Below are positions 1 through 7,337 of a DNA stretch of 43,081 bases, in pieces. The stretch covers positions 1 to 43,081 of the forward strand of contig JBARRP010000161.1 in assembly GCA_049644285.1 (NCBI GenBank). The letters are read 5' to 3'. Made by a program: the position numbers and the translations under genes. Within the stretch, counting starts at the first letter, position 1. Every line of letters starts with the position of its first letter. Under the pieces are notes generated by a model that saw only the letters and a program-made list of their open reading frames with translations, was not told the DNA's origin and did no database searches. This DNA comes from CAVRXT01 sp049644285 (GTDB lineage Bacteria; Acidobacteriota; Terriglobia; Acidiferrales; UBA7541).

Positions 1-34
1 GCCTTGGCCTACCGCCAGCTCTGGGGAGGGTCTG

Positions 35-292
35 TTGCAAATCGTAGCCGAACAATTTGCTCATGTGCTTCTTTTTGCATGTCCACGATGCGGGCGTCCA
101 CTTGCATCGGCATGTGCGAGCACCAAAGAGAGCCTGGAAGGTGCCGACGCCCACTGGTTCAATCCTCATTGCCACTGTGGATGGACTGGAGATGTGGTTG
201 GAATGACCGCCGTGAAGCACTGGGTAGCCCCGTGGGAAAGTACCCCACCCATCGGAAGTGACGTGCCTGGTTCGTGTGACGCAAAGCTCTAA
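35..292 (+). CDS. Small zinc-ribbon-like protein
   Basis: An 85-residue protein with a probable metal-binding knuckle pair: CPRC at residues 16-19 and CHC at 46-48, followed by the segment GWTGDVVG. Four cysteines in two close pairs about 27 residues apart are the usual layout of a zinc ribbon. The start is TTG, chosen because a strong ribosome binding site (GGGGAGGG) lies six bases upstream. The frame is open to the left edge, so a longer N-terminus outside the window cannot be excluded. No enzymatic domain is seen. It lies just upstream of a receiver-domain gene on the same strand. The function is unknown; a role in DNA, RNA or protein binding would be inference only. Confidence 0.6.
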   Translation: MQIVAEQFAHVLLFACPRCGRPLASACASTKESLEGADAHWFNPHCHCGWTGDVVGMTAVKHWVAPWESTPPIGSDVPGSCDAKL

Positions 293-375
293 GAAAAAAA
301 TCAGGTATACAGCAATCCCAGTATGGAAAATGAAAGCTTTCGTGGCATATCATCCATCCACCACGGTGATTATTT

Positions 376-750
376 TTGCGAATTGTTTTAGCGGACGACC
401 ATGAGGTTGTGCGTAAGGGAGTTAAGGCTCTTCTAGAGGGTCATTCCCAGTGGACGGTTTGTGGCGAAGCTGGAAATGGGCAGGAAGCCGTTGACCTAGT
501 TGTTCAGCTTCAACCGGAATTGATAGTGCTTGACCTAAGCATGCCCATAATGAACGGACTGCGAGCAGCTGCGAAAATCCGCCAGCTTTTCCCTGCGACA
601 AAGATTGTCATCCTTTCCATGCACGATTCGCCACGAATAAGACCAGAAGCATTAGACGCGGGGGCCGACGCATTCGTGACGAAATCCGCGGCGGGCGCCG
701 AATTGATTCAAACGATTGACGCGCTGTTCAGTGGCATCTCGCATCCGTAA
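376..750 (+). CDS. Single-domain response regulator receiver protein
   Basis: A 124-residue stand-alone receiver (REC) domain of the NarL/FixJ type. Visible hallmarks are the acidic pair D7-D8 in ADDH, the phosphoacceptor D53 in VLDLSMP, the conserved S81 after ILS, and K103 in VTKS. The protein ends right after the REC fold, so it lacks the LuxR-type DNA-binding helix-turn-helix that usually follows this receiver subtype. It may act as a phosphorelay intermediate or through protein contacts, like CheY or Spo0F. The start is TTG (MRIVLADDH) without a clear ribosome binding site. No partner histidine kinase is visible in the window. Confidence 0.85.
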   Translation: MRIVLADDHEVVRKGVKALLEGHSQWTVCGEAGNGQEAVDLVVQLQPELIVLDLSMPIMNGLRAAAKIRQLFPATKIVILSMHDSPRIRPEALDAGADAFVTKSAAGAELIQTIDALFSGISHP

Positions 751-1119
751 GACAAGAATGGACCACCCATACCGTGATTTGTGCTGAGGCCCTAGGAGGC
801 TGGCAGTATCCTTTTGTCGGGTCGTCTTCCGATAATACGTGAGCGGGAGAGAAGCGGGGGCAAACTGTGACTCTTTCCGTGCGGCGCGCGGGGAAGATCA
901 GCAGCTGGCCTGCTGGCTTTCCCGCGCTCTTTACGGCTGCTCAGCGCAACGTGGCCCGCTGGCAAACGCAGTATTCAGCCCGCCGGTCTTCCCCAAAGTA
1001 GGTCTTTCCCGCCGAGAGCACTTCGATCGCCGGGAGAGTGGTGGGCTACAGGTTATATAGCGCTCTCTTACAGACAATTCCCGATGGCACATTCGTCCAC
1101 CGTGCCATAGTCTCAAAAG
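751..1119 (+). other. Intergenic stretch without a supported gene
   Basis: 369 bases between the receiver gene and the PilZ gene. Short open frames here have no recognisable composition. The only structure noticed is a large imperfect hairpin at 886-927. Confidence 0.5.
886..927 (+). terminator. Large imperfect GC-rich hairpin, possible terminator
   Basis: The left arm at 886-904 (starts GCGCGGGGAAG) pairs with the right arm at 910-927 (ends TTTCCCGCGC) with two or three mismatches and a very short loop. A short T-containing stretch (TCTTT) follows. It lies about 135 bases after the receiver gene. The T-tract is weak, so it may instead be a degenerate inverted repeat. Confidence 0.3.
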
Positions 1120-1743
1120 ATGCAGTCGACACAACCTGACGGTCGAAAGCTGAGAGTGTTGCTTCGTTCGTGTAGCGAGGCGACTTGTAGCAAACCAAGT
1201 GTGACGCTCTTAGGAGACGAGACGCTTTGCAAAGACCACTTTATCGCGAATTGTTACAGGCGCATTCATTCATTTTCAGAATGCATTAGAAAGAACGAGA
1301 GGTCGAGCTCGGTTTCAGCAGAGGCACAATCCTTGAGCGAAATCGCCGATCAGGCAGCGAGTCTAGCCTGGAATGTTCCAGGTTTGACCAACATGGAACG
1401 AGCACAAATCCTTGAGATCCTGTTGAGCGTTGGTGATCTTTGGGGAGGACTTAGGCACTCGCGCCGAAAACGAGTCAACGTGCCGGTTCGTCTTCGATAT
1501 GATGCAATCGGCCGCAGTTGGATCGAGGAAACATCGACGCGTGAAATAAGTTTGCGCGGTCTGTCTGTCGAGTCTCGGATTCCGATTGGAATCAATGAAG
1601 CGCTGACGGTAGAGCGGGTGGATGTGAGCCGTCGAGCTAAGGCACGAGTGAGGTGGACCAGGAACAGATCGGAAGGGACGCGGGAATTGGGACTTGAAAT
1701 CCTGAGCGTGAATTACTGGGGGATCGCATATGTCGAACCTTAG
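1120..1743 (+). CDS. PilZ-domain protein with N-terminal Cys cluster
   Basis: A 207-residue protein. The C-terminal part (about 112-205) reads as a PilZ domain, the family that binds cyclic di-GMP: a basic entry segment HSRRKRVNVPVR corresponds to the RxxxR ligand motif and REISLRGLSVES to the [D/N]xSxxG motif (here ISLRG). The N-terminal 45 residues carry C18, C23, C37 and C45 plus H40, which may bind metal. A helical linker lies between. The start ATG lacks a strong ribosome binding site. The stop lies 11 bases before the next gene, whose ribosome binding site (AGGAGGTG) overlaps this stop, so the two are probably co-transcribed. A c-di-GMP effector role is inferred from the domain. Confidence 0.75.
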   Translation: MQSTQPDGRKLRVLLRSCSEATCSKPSVTLLGDETLCKDHFIANCYRRIHSFSECIRKNERSSSVSAEAQSLSEIADQAASLAWNVPGLTNMERAQILEILLSVGDLWGGLRHSRRKRVNVPVRLRYDAIGRSWIEETSTREISLRGLSVESRIPIGINEALTVERVDVSRRAKARVRWTRNRSEGTRELGLEILSVNYWGIAYVEP

Positions 1744-1754
1744 GAGGTGCTCTT

Positions 1755-2030
1755 ATGGGGAAAAATAATGGTGGGTTCGCTGTCGGAACTTTTCTGATCG
1801 GCGCGGGATTCGGTGCCATCTTGGCACTGCTGTTCGCACCACAGTCGGGCGAAGAGACACGCGACCTGATCGCAGAAAAGACGCAGCGGGGCCGAGACTA
1901 TATCGTCGAGAAAACAAACCAGTTCAAAAACAAGGCCCAGGATCTCGGGCAAAATGCCAAAAACCAGATTCAGGAGGCTGTCGAAGCCGGTCAGTCCGCC
2001 TACCACGAGGCAAAAGACTCAAGCCTTTAG
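1755..2030 (+). CDS. YtxH-domain membrane-associated protein
   Basis: A 91-residue protein of the YtxH family (known as a small general-stress-type protein; molecular role not established). Residues 7-30 form a Gly/Ala-rich transmembrane helix (GTFLIGAGFGAILALLFAP), followed by the family-typical SGEETRDLI and an amphipathic, probably coiled-coil tail rich in Lys, Gln and Glu. The ATG is preceded by an excellent ribosome binding site (AGGAGGTG). It is the middle gene of a three-gene operon with the PilZ protein upstream and a membrane protein 11 bases downstream. Confidence 0.88.
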   Translation: MGKNNGGFAVGTFLIGAGFGAILALLFAPQSGEETRDLIAEKTQRGRDYIVEKTNQFKNKAQDLGQNAKNQIQEAVEAGQSAYHEAKDSSL

Positions 2031-2041
2031 CGTGGGCGCCC

Positions 2042-2506
2042 ATGACGCATGAGACGTTGCAAACGATCTTCATAATAGTCGCTGCAGTGGCGCTTCTTAT
2101 CCAGGCCGTGGTGTTGGTTGCAGTGGCACTGCTGGTGTTGAAGATCCGGAAGCCCGTCCAAAGCATCGCCGCTGACGTCTCTGAGGTTAGCGGGATCGCG
2201 CGACAGAGAGCCCAACAGTTAGACCCCATCGTCGGCGAGATCAGCAGAATAGTCTTGACGCGCACTGACCACGCCGACGCCTTCGCGAAGGAAATCCTGG
2301 ACAAAGGTCACTTGCAAGTCGTGTCCGCCAACCGGATCGTGTCTGACATTTTGCAACGGGTCGAAACCGTGACCCACGAAACGGAACGCGTCATCCGAAA
2401 GCCGTTTCGCGAGGCCTATGCGTTGACAAAAGGCGTGCGAACTGCTCTTGGATATGCATTCTCGCGCCGGCGGCCAAGAACAAACGGACCCTATCGGGCT
2501 GTCTGA
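2042..2506 (+). CDS. Small membrane protein, DUF948-like
   Basis: A 154-residue protein with one N-terminal transmembrane segment (about 8-33, FIIVAAVALLIQAVVLVAVA). A helical cytoplasmic region follows that resembles the methyl-accepting-protein-like DUF948 family: repeated hydrophobic/charged heptads around VQSIAADVSEVSG and VSDILQRVETVTHET. DUF948-like proteins are commonly encoded beside YtxH proteins, as here, which supports a shared envelope stress role. The tail is basic (SRRRPRTNG). The specific function is unknown. Confidence 0.7.
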   Translation: MTHETLQTIFIIVAAVALLIQAVVLVAVALLVLKIRKPVQSIAADVSEVSGIARQRAQQLDPIVGEISRIVLTRTDHADAFAKEILDKGHLQVVSANRIVSDILQRVETVTHETERVIRKPFREAYALTKGVRTALGYAFSRRRPRTNGPYRAV

Positions 2507-2583
2507 TCCCGCCGGAGTTCATGACTGCGTAGTTTGAGCGTCGAGTCAAATTCTTCCCTCTGGAAGAGCCTCGATCGCGGGTA

Positions 2584-2904
2584 TCAAATCCGGCGTTGAA
2601 ACGTGTCGCGGTTGCGAGACATGGCCTCGATTCGCGAGCCGTGTTTGTTGGCATAGACGTGCGTGACTTCCGCACCTAAGAGCAGAATCTGCGCCGAGTA
2701 ATAAATCCAAACGAGGAAAACGACAAGGGATGCCGCCGCTCCGTATGCTGATGCCAGGGCTGAACGCCCGAGATACAACCCAATCAGCATTTTGCCGATT
2801 GTGAAAAGGAACGAGGCAACCACAGCACCGATCCATACGTCACTCCAGGCAACTTTCGTGTCCGGTATGAACTTGAAGATTATCGCGAGTAGCAGCGCAA
2901 TCAC
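2584..2904 (-). CDS. YihY/BrkB-family membrane protein, C-terminal fragment
   Basis: The 106-residue C-terminal part of a YihY/virulence factor BrkB (UPF0761, formerly ribonuclease BN-like) membrane protein. It contains the family-typical segments FKFIPDTKVAWSDVWIGA, KMLIGLYLG and ASAYGAAASLVVFLVWIYYSAQILLLGAE, followed by THVYANKHG. The apparent GTG start has no ribosome binding site, and the reading continues the N-terminal fragment at 2907-3530 after a one-base shift near 2910-2922. This is therefore a frameshifted gene or a sequencing error, not an independent gene. Confidence 0.8.
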   Translation of the reverse strand: MIALLLAIIFKFIPDTKVAWSDVWIGAVVASFLFTIGKMLIGLYLGRSALASAYGAAASLVVFLVWIYYSAQILLLGAEVTHVYANKHGSRIEAMSRNRDTFQRRI

Positions 2905-2906
2905 GG

Positions 2907-3530
2907 TCAGTGAGAACGAGAATTGACTGATTCCAATAAGAACACGGGCATGGGAAGCAGGGTTCCCACGAATTTTCCCAAGGCCCCCAGCGCGGCGCTG
3001 ATAACGAGGGAAACGAGTAGCAGGAAGCCCGTGCCGAGGACCAAACCGAACGACAACAACCGCTGTCTAATTGCGCCCACCCAAATGCTTTCAGACCTCC
3101 TCTTAACTCTCCAGATTGTGTTGAGATCGTTTTGGAGCTCAATAAAAACACCTGACGCACCGACCAATACAGCCCCGAAGCCAATTGCGCTCGCGAGCGC
3201 CCCGAGCACGGGCCGATTGACGCTTTGGATGATGGTCTCGATAGCAGTAGCACCCGCCTCGCCCATCAAGGCATGGAATTGCCGCAAAACTTCGCCCTCG
3301 GCCGCTTTTTGCCCGAATGCCAGCCCCGCGACCGCTACCGCGATAATCAAGAGTGGAGCGAGCGAAAAGAGTGCATAAAAGGCCAGCGCCGCACCTAGGG
3401 TAGGCGCATTGTCCGCTAGCCAGGCGGAACATGCCTCTTTGAGCAGTGCCGTCGATGCTCCCAGAAGATCCGAGCGAGATTTTCCTTTGGAGGTCGTCTG
3501 CTTCGGCCTAAGCCGCGCGGCGGAGAGCAT
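2907..3530 (-). CDS. YihY/BrkB-family membrane protein, N-terminal fragment
   Basis: The N-terminal two thirds of a YihY/BrkB-family inner-membrane protein: about four transmembrane helices, with the family-typical ALAFYALFSLAPLLIIAVAVAGL, the GVFIELQNDLNTIWRVK segment and FGLVLGTGFLLLVSLVIS. It ends abruptly (ESVNSRSH) where family members continue into another helix; the missing part is encoded one frame away at 2584-2904. Adding one base near 2910-2922 would give a normal-length protein of about 315 residues. The start is taken at ATG 3530; a TTG nine bases upstream is also possible, and neither has a clear ribosome binding site. The family's exact biochemical role is unsettled. Confidence 0.82.
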   Translation of the reverse strand: MLSAARLRPKQTTSKGKSRSDLLGASTALLKEACSAWLADNAPTLGAALAFYALFSLAPLLIIAVAVAGLAFGQKAAEGEVLRQFHALMGEAGATAIETIIQSVNRPVLGALASAIGFGAVLVGASGVFIELQNDLNTIWRVKRRSESIWVGAIRQRLLSFGLVLGTGFLLLVSLVISAALGALGKFVGTLLPMPVFLLESVNSRSH

Positions 3531-3584
3531 GATAGACAATCAAAAAATGACATTCGTATGTTCTTCTTAGGGCTGACCCCAATG

Positions 3585-4001
3585 CTACTCCTGTACTGTC
3601 GCCCGCAGCACGACCTCCCCTGAAGGAGTCTTCACCTGCGGGTCGCTCTCCGCCGTGACCAAAACCTCGAAGTTCTGCAAACGAGTTGTCGTCTTGAACT
3701 CACCCTTCAGGTTATCACCGACCTTCAGTTCCCCTTGGCTTTGCGGCTCGGAGCCCTGCTGCTGGAACCAGACGATATAAGTGGTCCCCGGAGGCGAAAG
3801 ATTGGACGGTTTCGCTAGATTCTCGACTTTCAGATCGACTTGCGTGTTTCCATTCTTGTCCCGATGGGTCTCAATCTCTCCTTTGGCCGCGGGTACCGTT
3901 TTCGAGGCGGTCAGAGTGTACTTGCGCGCCCAAACTGCTGTAGCCATAAACAACGCTGCCGCTACGAGTAGCGACAGCGAAAAAGAAGCTCCTTTGCTCA
4001 T
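3585..4001 (-). CDS. Exported small hypothetical protein
   Basis: A 138-residue protein with a clear Sec signal peptide: KG near the N-terminus, a hydrophobic core (LSLLVAAALFMATAV) and likely cleavage after VWA near residue 25. The mature part is Lys/Glu/Thr-rich and predicted beta-sheet, with no cysteine and no catalytic motif. An AAGGAG ribosome binding site lies six bases before the ATG, which fixes the start. It probably resides in the periplasm. I do not recognise the family. It precedes another small membrane protein on the same strand. Confidence 0.65.
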   Translation of the reverse strand: MSKGASFSLSLLVAAALFMATAVWARKYTLTASKTVPAAKGEIETHRDKNGNTQVDLKVENLAKPSNLSPPGTTYIVWFQQQGSEPQSQGELKVGDNLKGEFKTTTRLQNFEVLVTAESDPQVKTPSGEVVLRATVQE

Positions 4002-4030
4002 GTCTTACTCCTTGTTGGCGAAATCCTCGT

Positions 4031-4483
4031 TCACAAAACGCTTGCGTTGGGTGCGGCGTCAAAGGCCTGCTTGACGTGGGGTTGCACGAGGTACCACACA
4101 ACCCAAGCGTCAAGAGCAATCACAAGAAGCTGCAAAGCGACCACCGCGGTCGCGGTCGCCAAATGTACAATTGAGGCGAAAACGCCTGTTGCCACCAGGG
4201 TCCCAATCACGATTACCGCCATGCACGCGAGCCTTGCCCAGTTCAGCAATTTCAGCAGGTCAATCGCCAAGACCGCGTAAACGCCGGCGAGAAGCAAGAA
4301 GAAAACCCCTCCAGACATTCCCATTCCTGCGAATACCGCTGACATCCGCATCGGTTCCCCTGTGTCGCCGCCTGTCATGGCCATCCCGCCGACGAAAAAG
4401 AAAGCCAGAGAGCCTAGAGCGAGAAATGCCGCTCCGACAAACATCAGAACCGCAATGATTGTCACACCGGTGGGCCGCACCAT
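4031..4483 (-). CDS. Small polytopic membrane protein
   Basis: About 150 residues with four predicted transmembrane segments: VTIIAVLMFVGAAFLALGSL, VFAGMGMSGGVFFLLLAGVY, a helix around ACMAVIVIGTLVATGVFA, and TAVVALQLLVIALDAWVVWYL. The N-terminus MVRPTGVTI suits a start at 4483. The frame is open upstream to a GTG at 4573, but that extension (basic and Ser-rich) has no ribosome binding site and does not look like a protein N-terminus. It is encoded with 3585-4001 and 4609-4851 on the minus strand, as a group of small envelope proteins. Function unknown. Confidence 0.6.
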   Translation of the reverse strand: MVRPTGVTIIAVLMFVGAAFLALGSLAFFFVGGMAMTGGDTGEPMRMSAVFAGMGMSGGVFFLLLAGVYAVLAIDLLKLLNWARLACMAVIVIGTLVATGVFASIVHLATATAVVALQLLVIALDAWVVWYLVQPHVKQAFDAAPNASVL

Positions 4484-4608
4484 GCCGTTCACCGCGGGGC
4501 GAGAAAGACTTTTGCTTCGTCCTCCGCACCTCGATGAGACGATGTCAAGAGTTCCGGGCTCCGCACTTTGCACGGGAGAAGCTGCGCTTGGGGTTTAGAC
4601 TCCCCAAT

Positions 4609-4851
4609 TCAGTCAGAACTCGTTGAGTCTGAGCCATGCTGTTTGACCATCTTGTTATAGACGCCCAGAATCAGGAAGGCCGGTGCCCACTGGCCTACAA
4701 ACAACGAGGCCTGATCCTTCCCTGCAATCTTGAGAACTGCTGACACGCCCATCGATACGATTGCTGCGGTAAGATACGCAACAGAAGGAATTCTTGCCGT
4801 CTGGCTTTCGATACCTTTTGTGACGCGATCCTCTTTTACGCCTGTTTCCAC
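4609..4851 (-). CDS. Small two-helix membrane protein
   Basis: An 80-residue protein with two short hydrophobic segments (VAYLTAAIVSMGVSAVLKIAG and FVGQWAPAFLILGVYNKMV) and a polar N-terminus. The GTG start has a strong ribosome binding site (GGGAGGG) seven bases upstream. This size and layout are common for lineage-specific small proteins of Acidobacteriota, an impression from general knowledge. Function unknown. Confidence 0.65.
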   Translation of the reverse strand: METGVKEDRVTKGIESQTARIPSVAYLTAAIVSMGVSAVLKIAGKDQASLFVGQWAPAFLILGVYNKMVKQHGSDSTSSD

Positions 4852-5200
4852 CTTAGCCCTCCCTCATTCAAAGATGGGTACAAACGCGATGTTTACACGA
4901 AAAATCTAGTTCTACCCATCAGGCAAAGGGCTGAGGAACCGTGAATTTTCTCTGTAAGACCGCTCGACGTTCCAGTTGTTGTTCGGTCTTGGGACAAGGC
5001 TGTTGCACCGACAGCGTTGTTTATTCATCAGCCCAGGATTCTCTGCCGACAAGTGTTTCGACGAATCGCGCGTTTCTTCGCCTGAACCTTCCGTCTCCGA
5101 GCCTGCCGAGTTCGGCACCGTGAATTACACGACGCCACGGCACGGGCCAGGCTAGTCCCTACATACGCGGCAATGAGCCGCAATGATGCGTGAACCGCTG
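4852..5200. other. Intergenic stretch, nothing recognised
   Basis: 349 bases between the small membrane protein and the ferritin-like gene. Short frames on both strands have no ribosome binding site or recognisable sequence. It should hold the promoter of the small membrane protein, but no clear -35/-10 pair was seen. Confidence 0.4.
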
Positions 5201-6118
5201 CTACACGGTGTTGATCGGGCCATTTACGCCGTTGGGGAAGAATCCGCCGCTTGAGGTGCCCGCAGCGCTGTTGCCATAAACGATCGCGAGTACCTGACTT
5301 GTGGTGCGAACTTGCACCAGGGCAGTTGCGTCCACGCTGAAGTACTGATTGCCTGATGGCGGGGGAAGGATGTCCAGGCTGTCCAGGGGCGTCGTCTGAA
5401 CATTGTTTTCAGCCACGAGCAGGCGTATGTTTCCGGCGTGGAGCGCTTCCGTCAGGGCAATGCGTGCCGCCGTGGCTAGAATTGCCTTGCTTGTAATTAG
5501 GGGTGCCGCGCCCGCATAGGCCGTCACACCCACATCCTCAAAGGCTCTTGCCAGCTGTAGAAACTGTCTGAGGTTCTCAAAGCCAAAACCAAGGGCGTCC
5601 AGATTGATGGCGGGTTTGGCGATGGCATCAGCGCCCAGCGCTGTACGCAGTAAAACGACGTGATGCTGCTCGTCCAATGCAACTTCCCTGGCGATCTTGC
5701 CGACTTTGCCGACGACACGTTCCTCATCATCGTCATCTTCTTCATCGTCTTCCCCGCCTCTGAAGCGGACTCTTTCGCCACCCGTCGTAGGGCCAGGAGT
5801 GCCGGTGCCGTCGACTCCGATACCGATCTCTGCAATCGTCTTCCCCGTAGTAACGACTGTGTAGAACTCAGCCTCGAGGTATTCGAGATTGAGCGCGAAA
5901 TTCAAGATGTCCGTATCGGTGATCGGAGCTGCATGGACTGTGAAAGGTGTTAGACCCGTGAATCCCGGGCCCAGTACTCCCTTCAGCGTTGAGGACAGGT
6001 TGCTCGCAATCAGGCTTTCACCGGCTACCCCCAATCCCGCAACGCCGACTCCTTTGACAAACTTGCGGCGATTCAGAGATTTCTTCAAAATATCGAGTGT
6101 CTTGTTTTCCTCAGGCAT
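5201..6118 (-). CDS. Tat-exported ferritin-like domain protein
   Basis: A 305-residue protein of the ferritin-like (Ferritin_2) type found in exported bacterial proteins. It begins with a twin-arginine-type leader (NRRKFVKGVGVAGLGVAG, R17-R18), then TPFTVHAA before the mature part. Candidate metal ligands lie on the expected four helices: E79/E82/E84 in LEYLEAEFY, E150 and H152 in DEQHH, E194 in AFEDVGVTAYAGA, and E224/H227 in LTEALHAGN. An extremely acidic loop (about 121-133, nearly all Asp/Glu) is inserted between helices 1 and 2, and the C-terminal 60 residues are beta/loop type. The ribosome binding site GGGGAGGA is five bases from the ATG. Metal binding or oxidative protection outside the cytoplasm is inferred; many family members are uncharacterised. 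Confidence 0.88.
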   Translation of the reverse strand: MPEENKTLDILKKSLNRRKFVKGVGVAGLGVAGESLIASNLSSTLKGVLGPGFTGLTPFTVHAAPITDTDILNFALNLEYLEAEFYTVVTTGKTIAEIGIGVDGTGTPGPTTGGERVRFRGGEDDEEDDDDEERVVGKVGKIAREVALDEQHHVVLLRTALGADAIAKPAINLDALGFGFENLRQFLQLARAFEDVGVTAYAGAAPLITSKAILATAARIALTEALHAGNIRLLVAENNVQTTPLDSLDILPPPSGNQYFSVDATALVQVRTTSQVLAIVYGNSAAGTSSGGFFPNGVNGPINTV

Positions 6119-6666
6119 CGCGATTCCTCCCCTTTTATTGGTAGATATTTAAAAACTGATGCATTCGGTAAAGCTGGCCGGGGCCGGCTCGCCAGTGGAA
6201 GAGTTAGTGCGGCAGATTAGCTGCGTCGGCGGCCGGACAGCGGAAACACCTTCTGAAGCGTTCCGCTTCAGGCTTTTCTTTTTGAGCATTGGGAAACTCC
6301 ATGACCTGGGCATTTCACGAACAACGGGTCGCGACAGCGCATTGGGTTACGCTTCACGACTTATACGGGGAAGAAAAGTGAGGTAACTCCCTACCCGGAG
6401 AAGCCATGCTCATCTTCTTCCCCGCGCTCTTTGACGGAGAGTCGAACTCATATTCCGGGATTGGCGCTTTCCAAGCAATACAGGCCATCCCTCACTTCAT
6501 CTATAAAAGCGTGGTAGGACAATTGGGAATTCTCTCTCAAGTCGTGGGAATGGGCGCACCGCCAGATTTTCACACCACAGCAGCGTGGGATGCCCTACAG
6601 ACAACGACGTTGCCTGAGCGTATAAGCGCGGGGCCCGGTCGCGATCAAGCCGGTGAGGAGGCTGAC
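6119..6666. other. Intergenic stretch with an orphan terminator
   Basis: The divergent region between the ferritin-like gene (minus) and a small gene (plus). It holds the A/T-rich presumed promoter of the ferritin-like gene (around 6135-6180; TTTACC then AAATAT on the minus strand) and a perfect hairpin with T-tract at 6253-6284. Open frames from 6159 and 6406 look spurious; the latter is an upstream extension of the gene that begins at 6667. Confidence 0.45.
6253..6284 (+). terminator. Rho-independent terminator-like hairpin
   Basis: A perfect 8-bp stem, CTGAAGCG/CGCTTCAG with a TTC loop (6253-6271), is followed by GCTTTTCTTTTT on the plus strand. No convincing plus-strand protein gene ends just before it, so it may terminate a short leader or small RNA starting in the divergent region, or attenuate transcription into the gene at 6667. 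Confidence 0.6.
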
Positions 6667-6849
6667 ATGGATTCCAAGTACGATATTTTCAGGATTTTGC
6701 CCAATGGACAACGTCTTTGGGGAGGGACGGTGACAGGTATGGAAGAAGCCAAAAAGCGTGTGGCCCAACTGGAGTCTCTCGCTCCCGGTGAATATCAGGC
6801 CTATGATGTTAGAGATGGAATCATGGTAGACCTTAGCGACGATGCTTGA
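6667..6849 (+). CDS. Small hypothetical protein (60 aa)
   Basis: A 60-residue soluble protein. The start is set by a strong ribosome binding site (GAGGAGG) just before ATG 6667, although the frame is open far upstream. The sequence (KYDIFRILPNGQRLWGG, then EEAKKRVAQLE and GEYQAYDVRDG) looks like a compact beta-alpha-beta fold of the kind seen in short Acidobacteriota proteins that sit alone in the genome. No catalytic or metal motif is present. Function unknown. Confidence 0.65.
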   Translation: MDSKYDIFRILPNGQRLWGGTVTGMEEAKKRVAQLESLAPGEYQAYDVRDGIMVDLSDDA

Positions 6850-7337
6850 GGATCGGGGTGGGGCTCTTCTTCATTCAAACCGCCGACCCATCGAAATTGT
6901 TGGGGAGTTGGCTGGTTGAGTTCAGCGGAGAAGCTACCGATGACCTAGAAAGCTAGCCTCGCCTGGAGATACCATGCCGACTACTTCGCCTGCGACAAGA
7001 GCGCGGGAGACATAGTCGCACGCACATATTTTCTCCCGGTTAAGTCAAACGCCCCGCGATTCAAAGCTTAGTTGCAGTTGCCCAAAAACCCTTCCCGACC
7101 TTTCGCCTTTTTGCGTTGATTCCATTGCCCCGTTTTTAAACTTCCTGCCTGCCCAAAATCGGATGAATTTGCCACCAGGTCAGAGCCGTCCCCAAAAGTA
7201 GCGGTTAGCTGTGGCTGCCGTTCGGGATTCAACAACGATAGGGAGTGATTAGAGTAGAAAGTAAGACCTTATATCGCTCACGCTCGTACTATCTTGCTCA
7301 CGAGAAAGAAAGTCTGCTGGCTGCGACATGGCGCTAT
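6850..7337. other. Intergenic stretch with a possible PEP-CTERM gene remnant
   Basis: 488 bases with no supported gene. On the minus strand around 7185-7225 the sequence partly matches the segment of the neighbouring PEP-CTERM gene that encodes its Pro-Glu-Pro region (shared cores AGCCACA and CCGCTACTTT), but without an open frame. This suggests a decayed duplicate of that tail. Confidence 0.35.

Noticed and set aside
4..261. Overlapping frame at the left end
   Set aside because: It overlaps the 35-292 frame, which has a strong ribosome binding site and a metal-binding Cys pattern; this frame is Arg/Ser-rich and has none.
270..300. GACGCAAAGC, similar to a conserved core of c-di-GMP riboswitches
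   Set aside because: The rest of the riboswitch is absent and the motif is inside a coding frame; chance match.
839..1060. Short frame between the receiver and PilZ genes
   Set aside because: No ribosome binding site and arginine-rich non-protein composition; it overlaps the large imperfect hairpin.
6406..6666. Upstream extension of the 6667 gene
   Set aside because: The strong ribosome binding site is at the internal ATG 6667, and the extension does not resemble a protein N-terminus.
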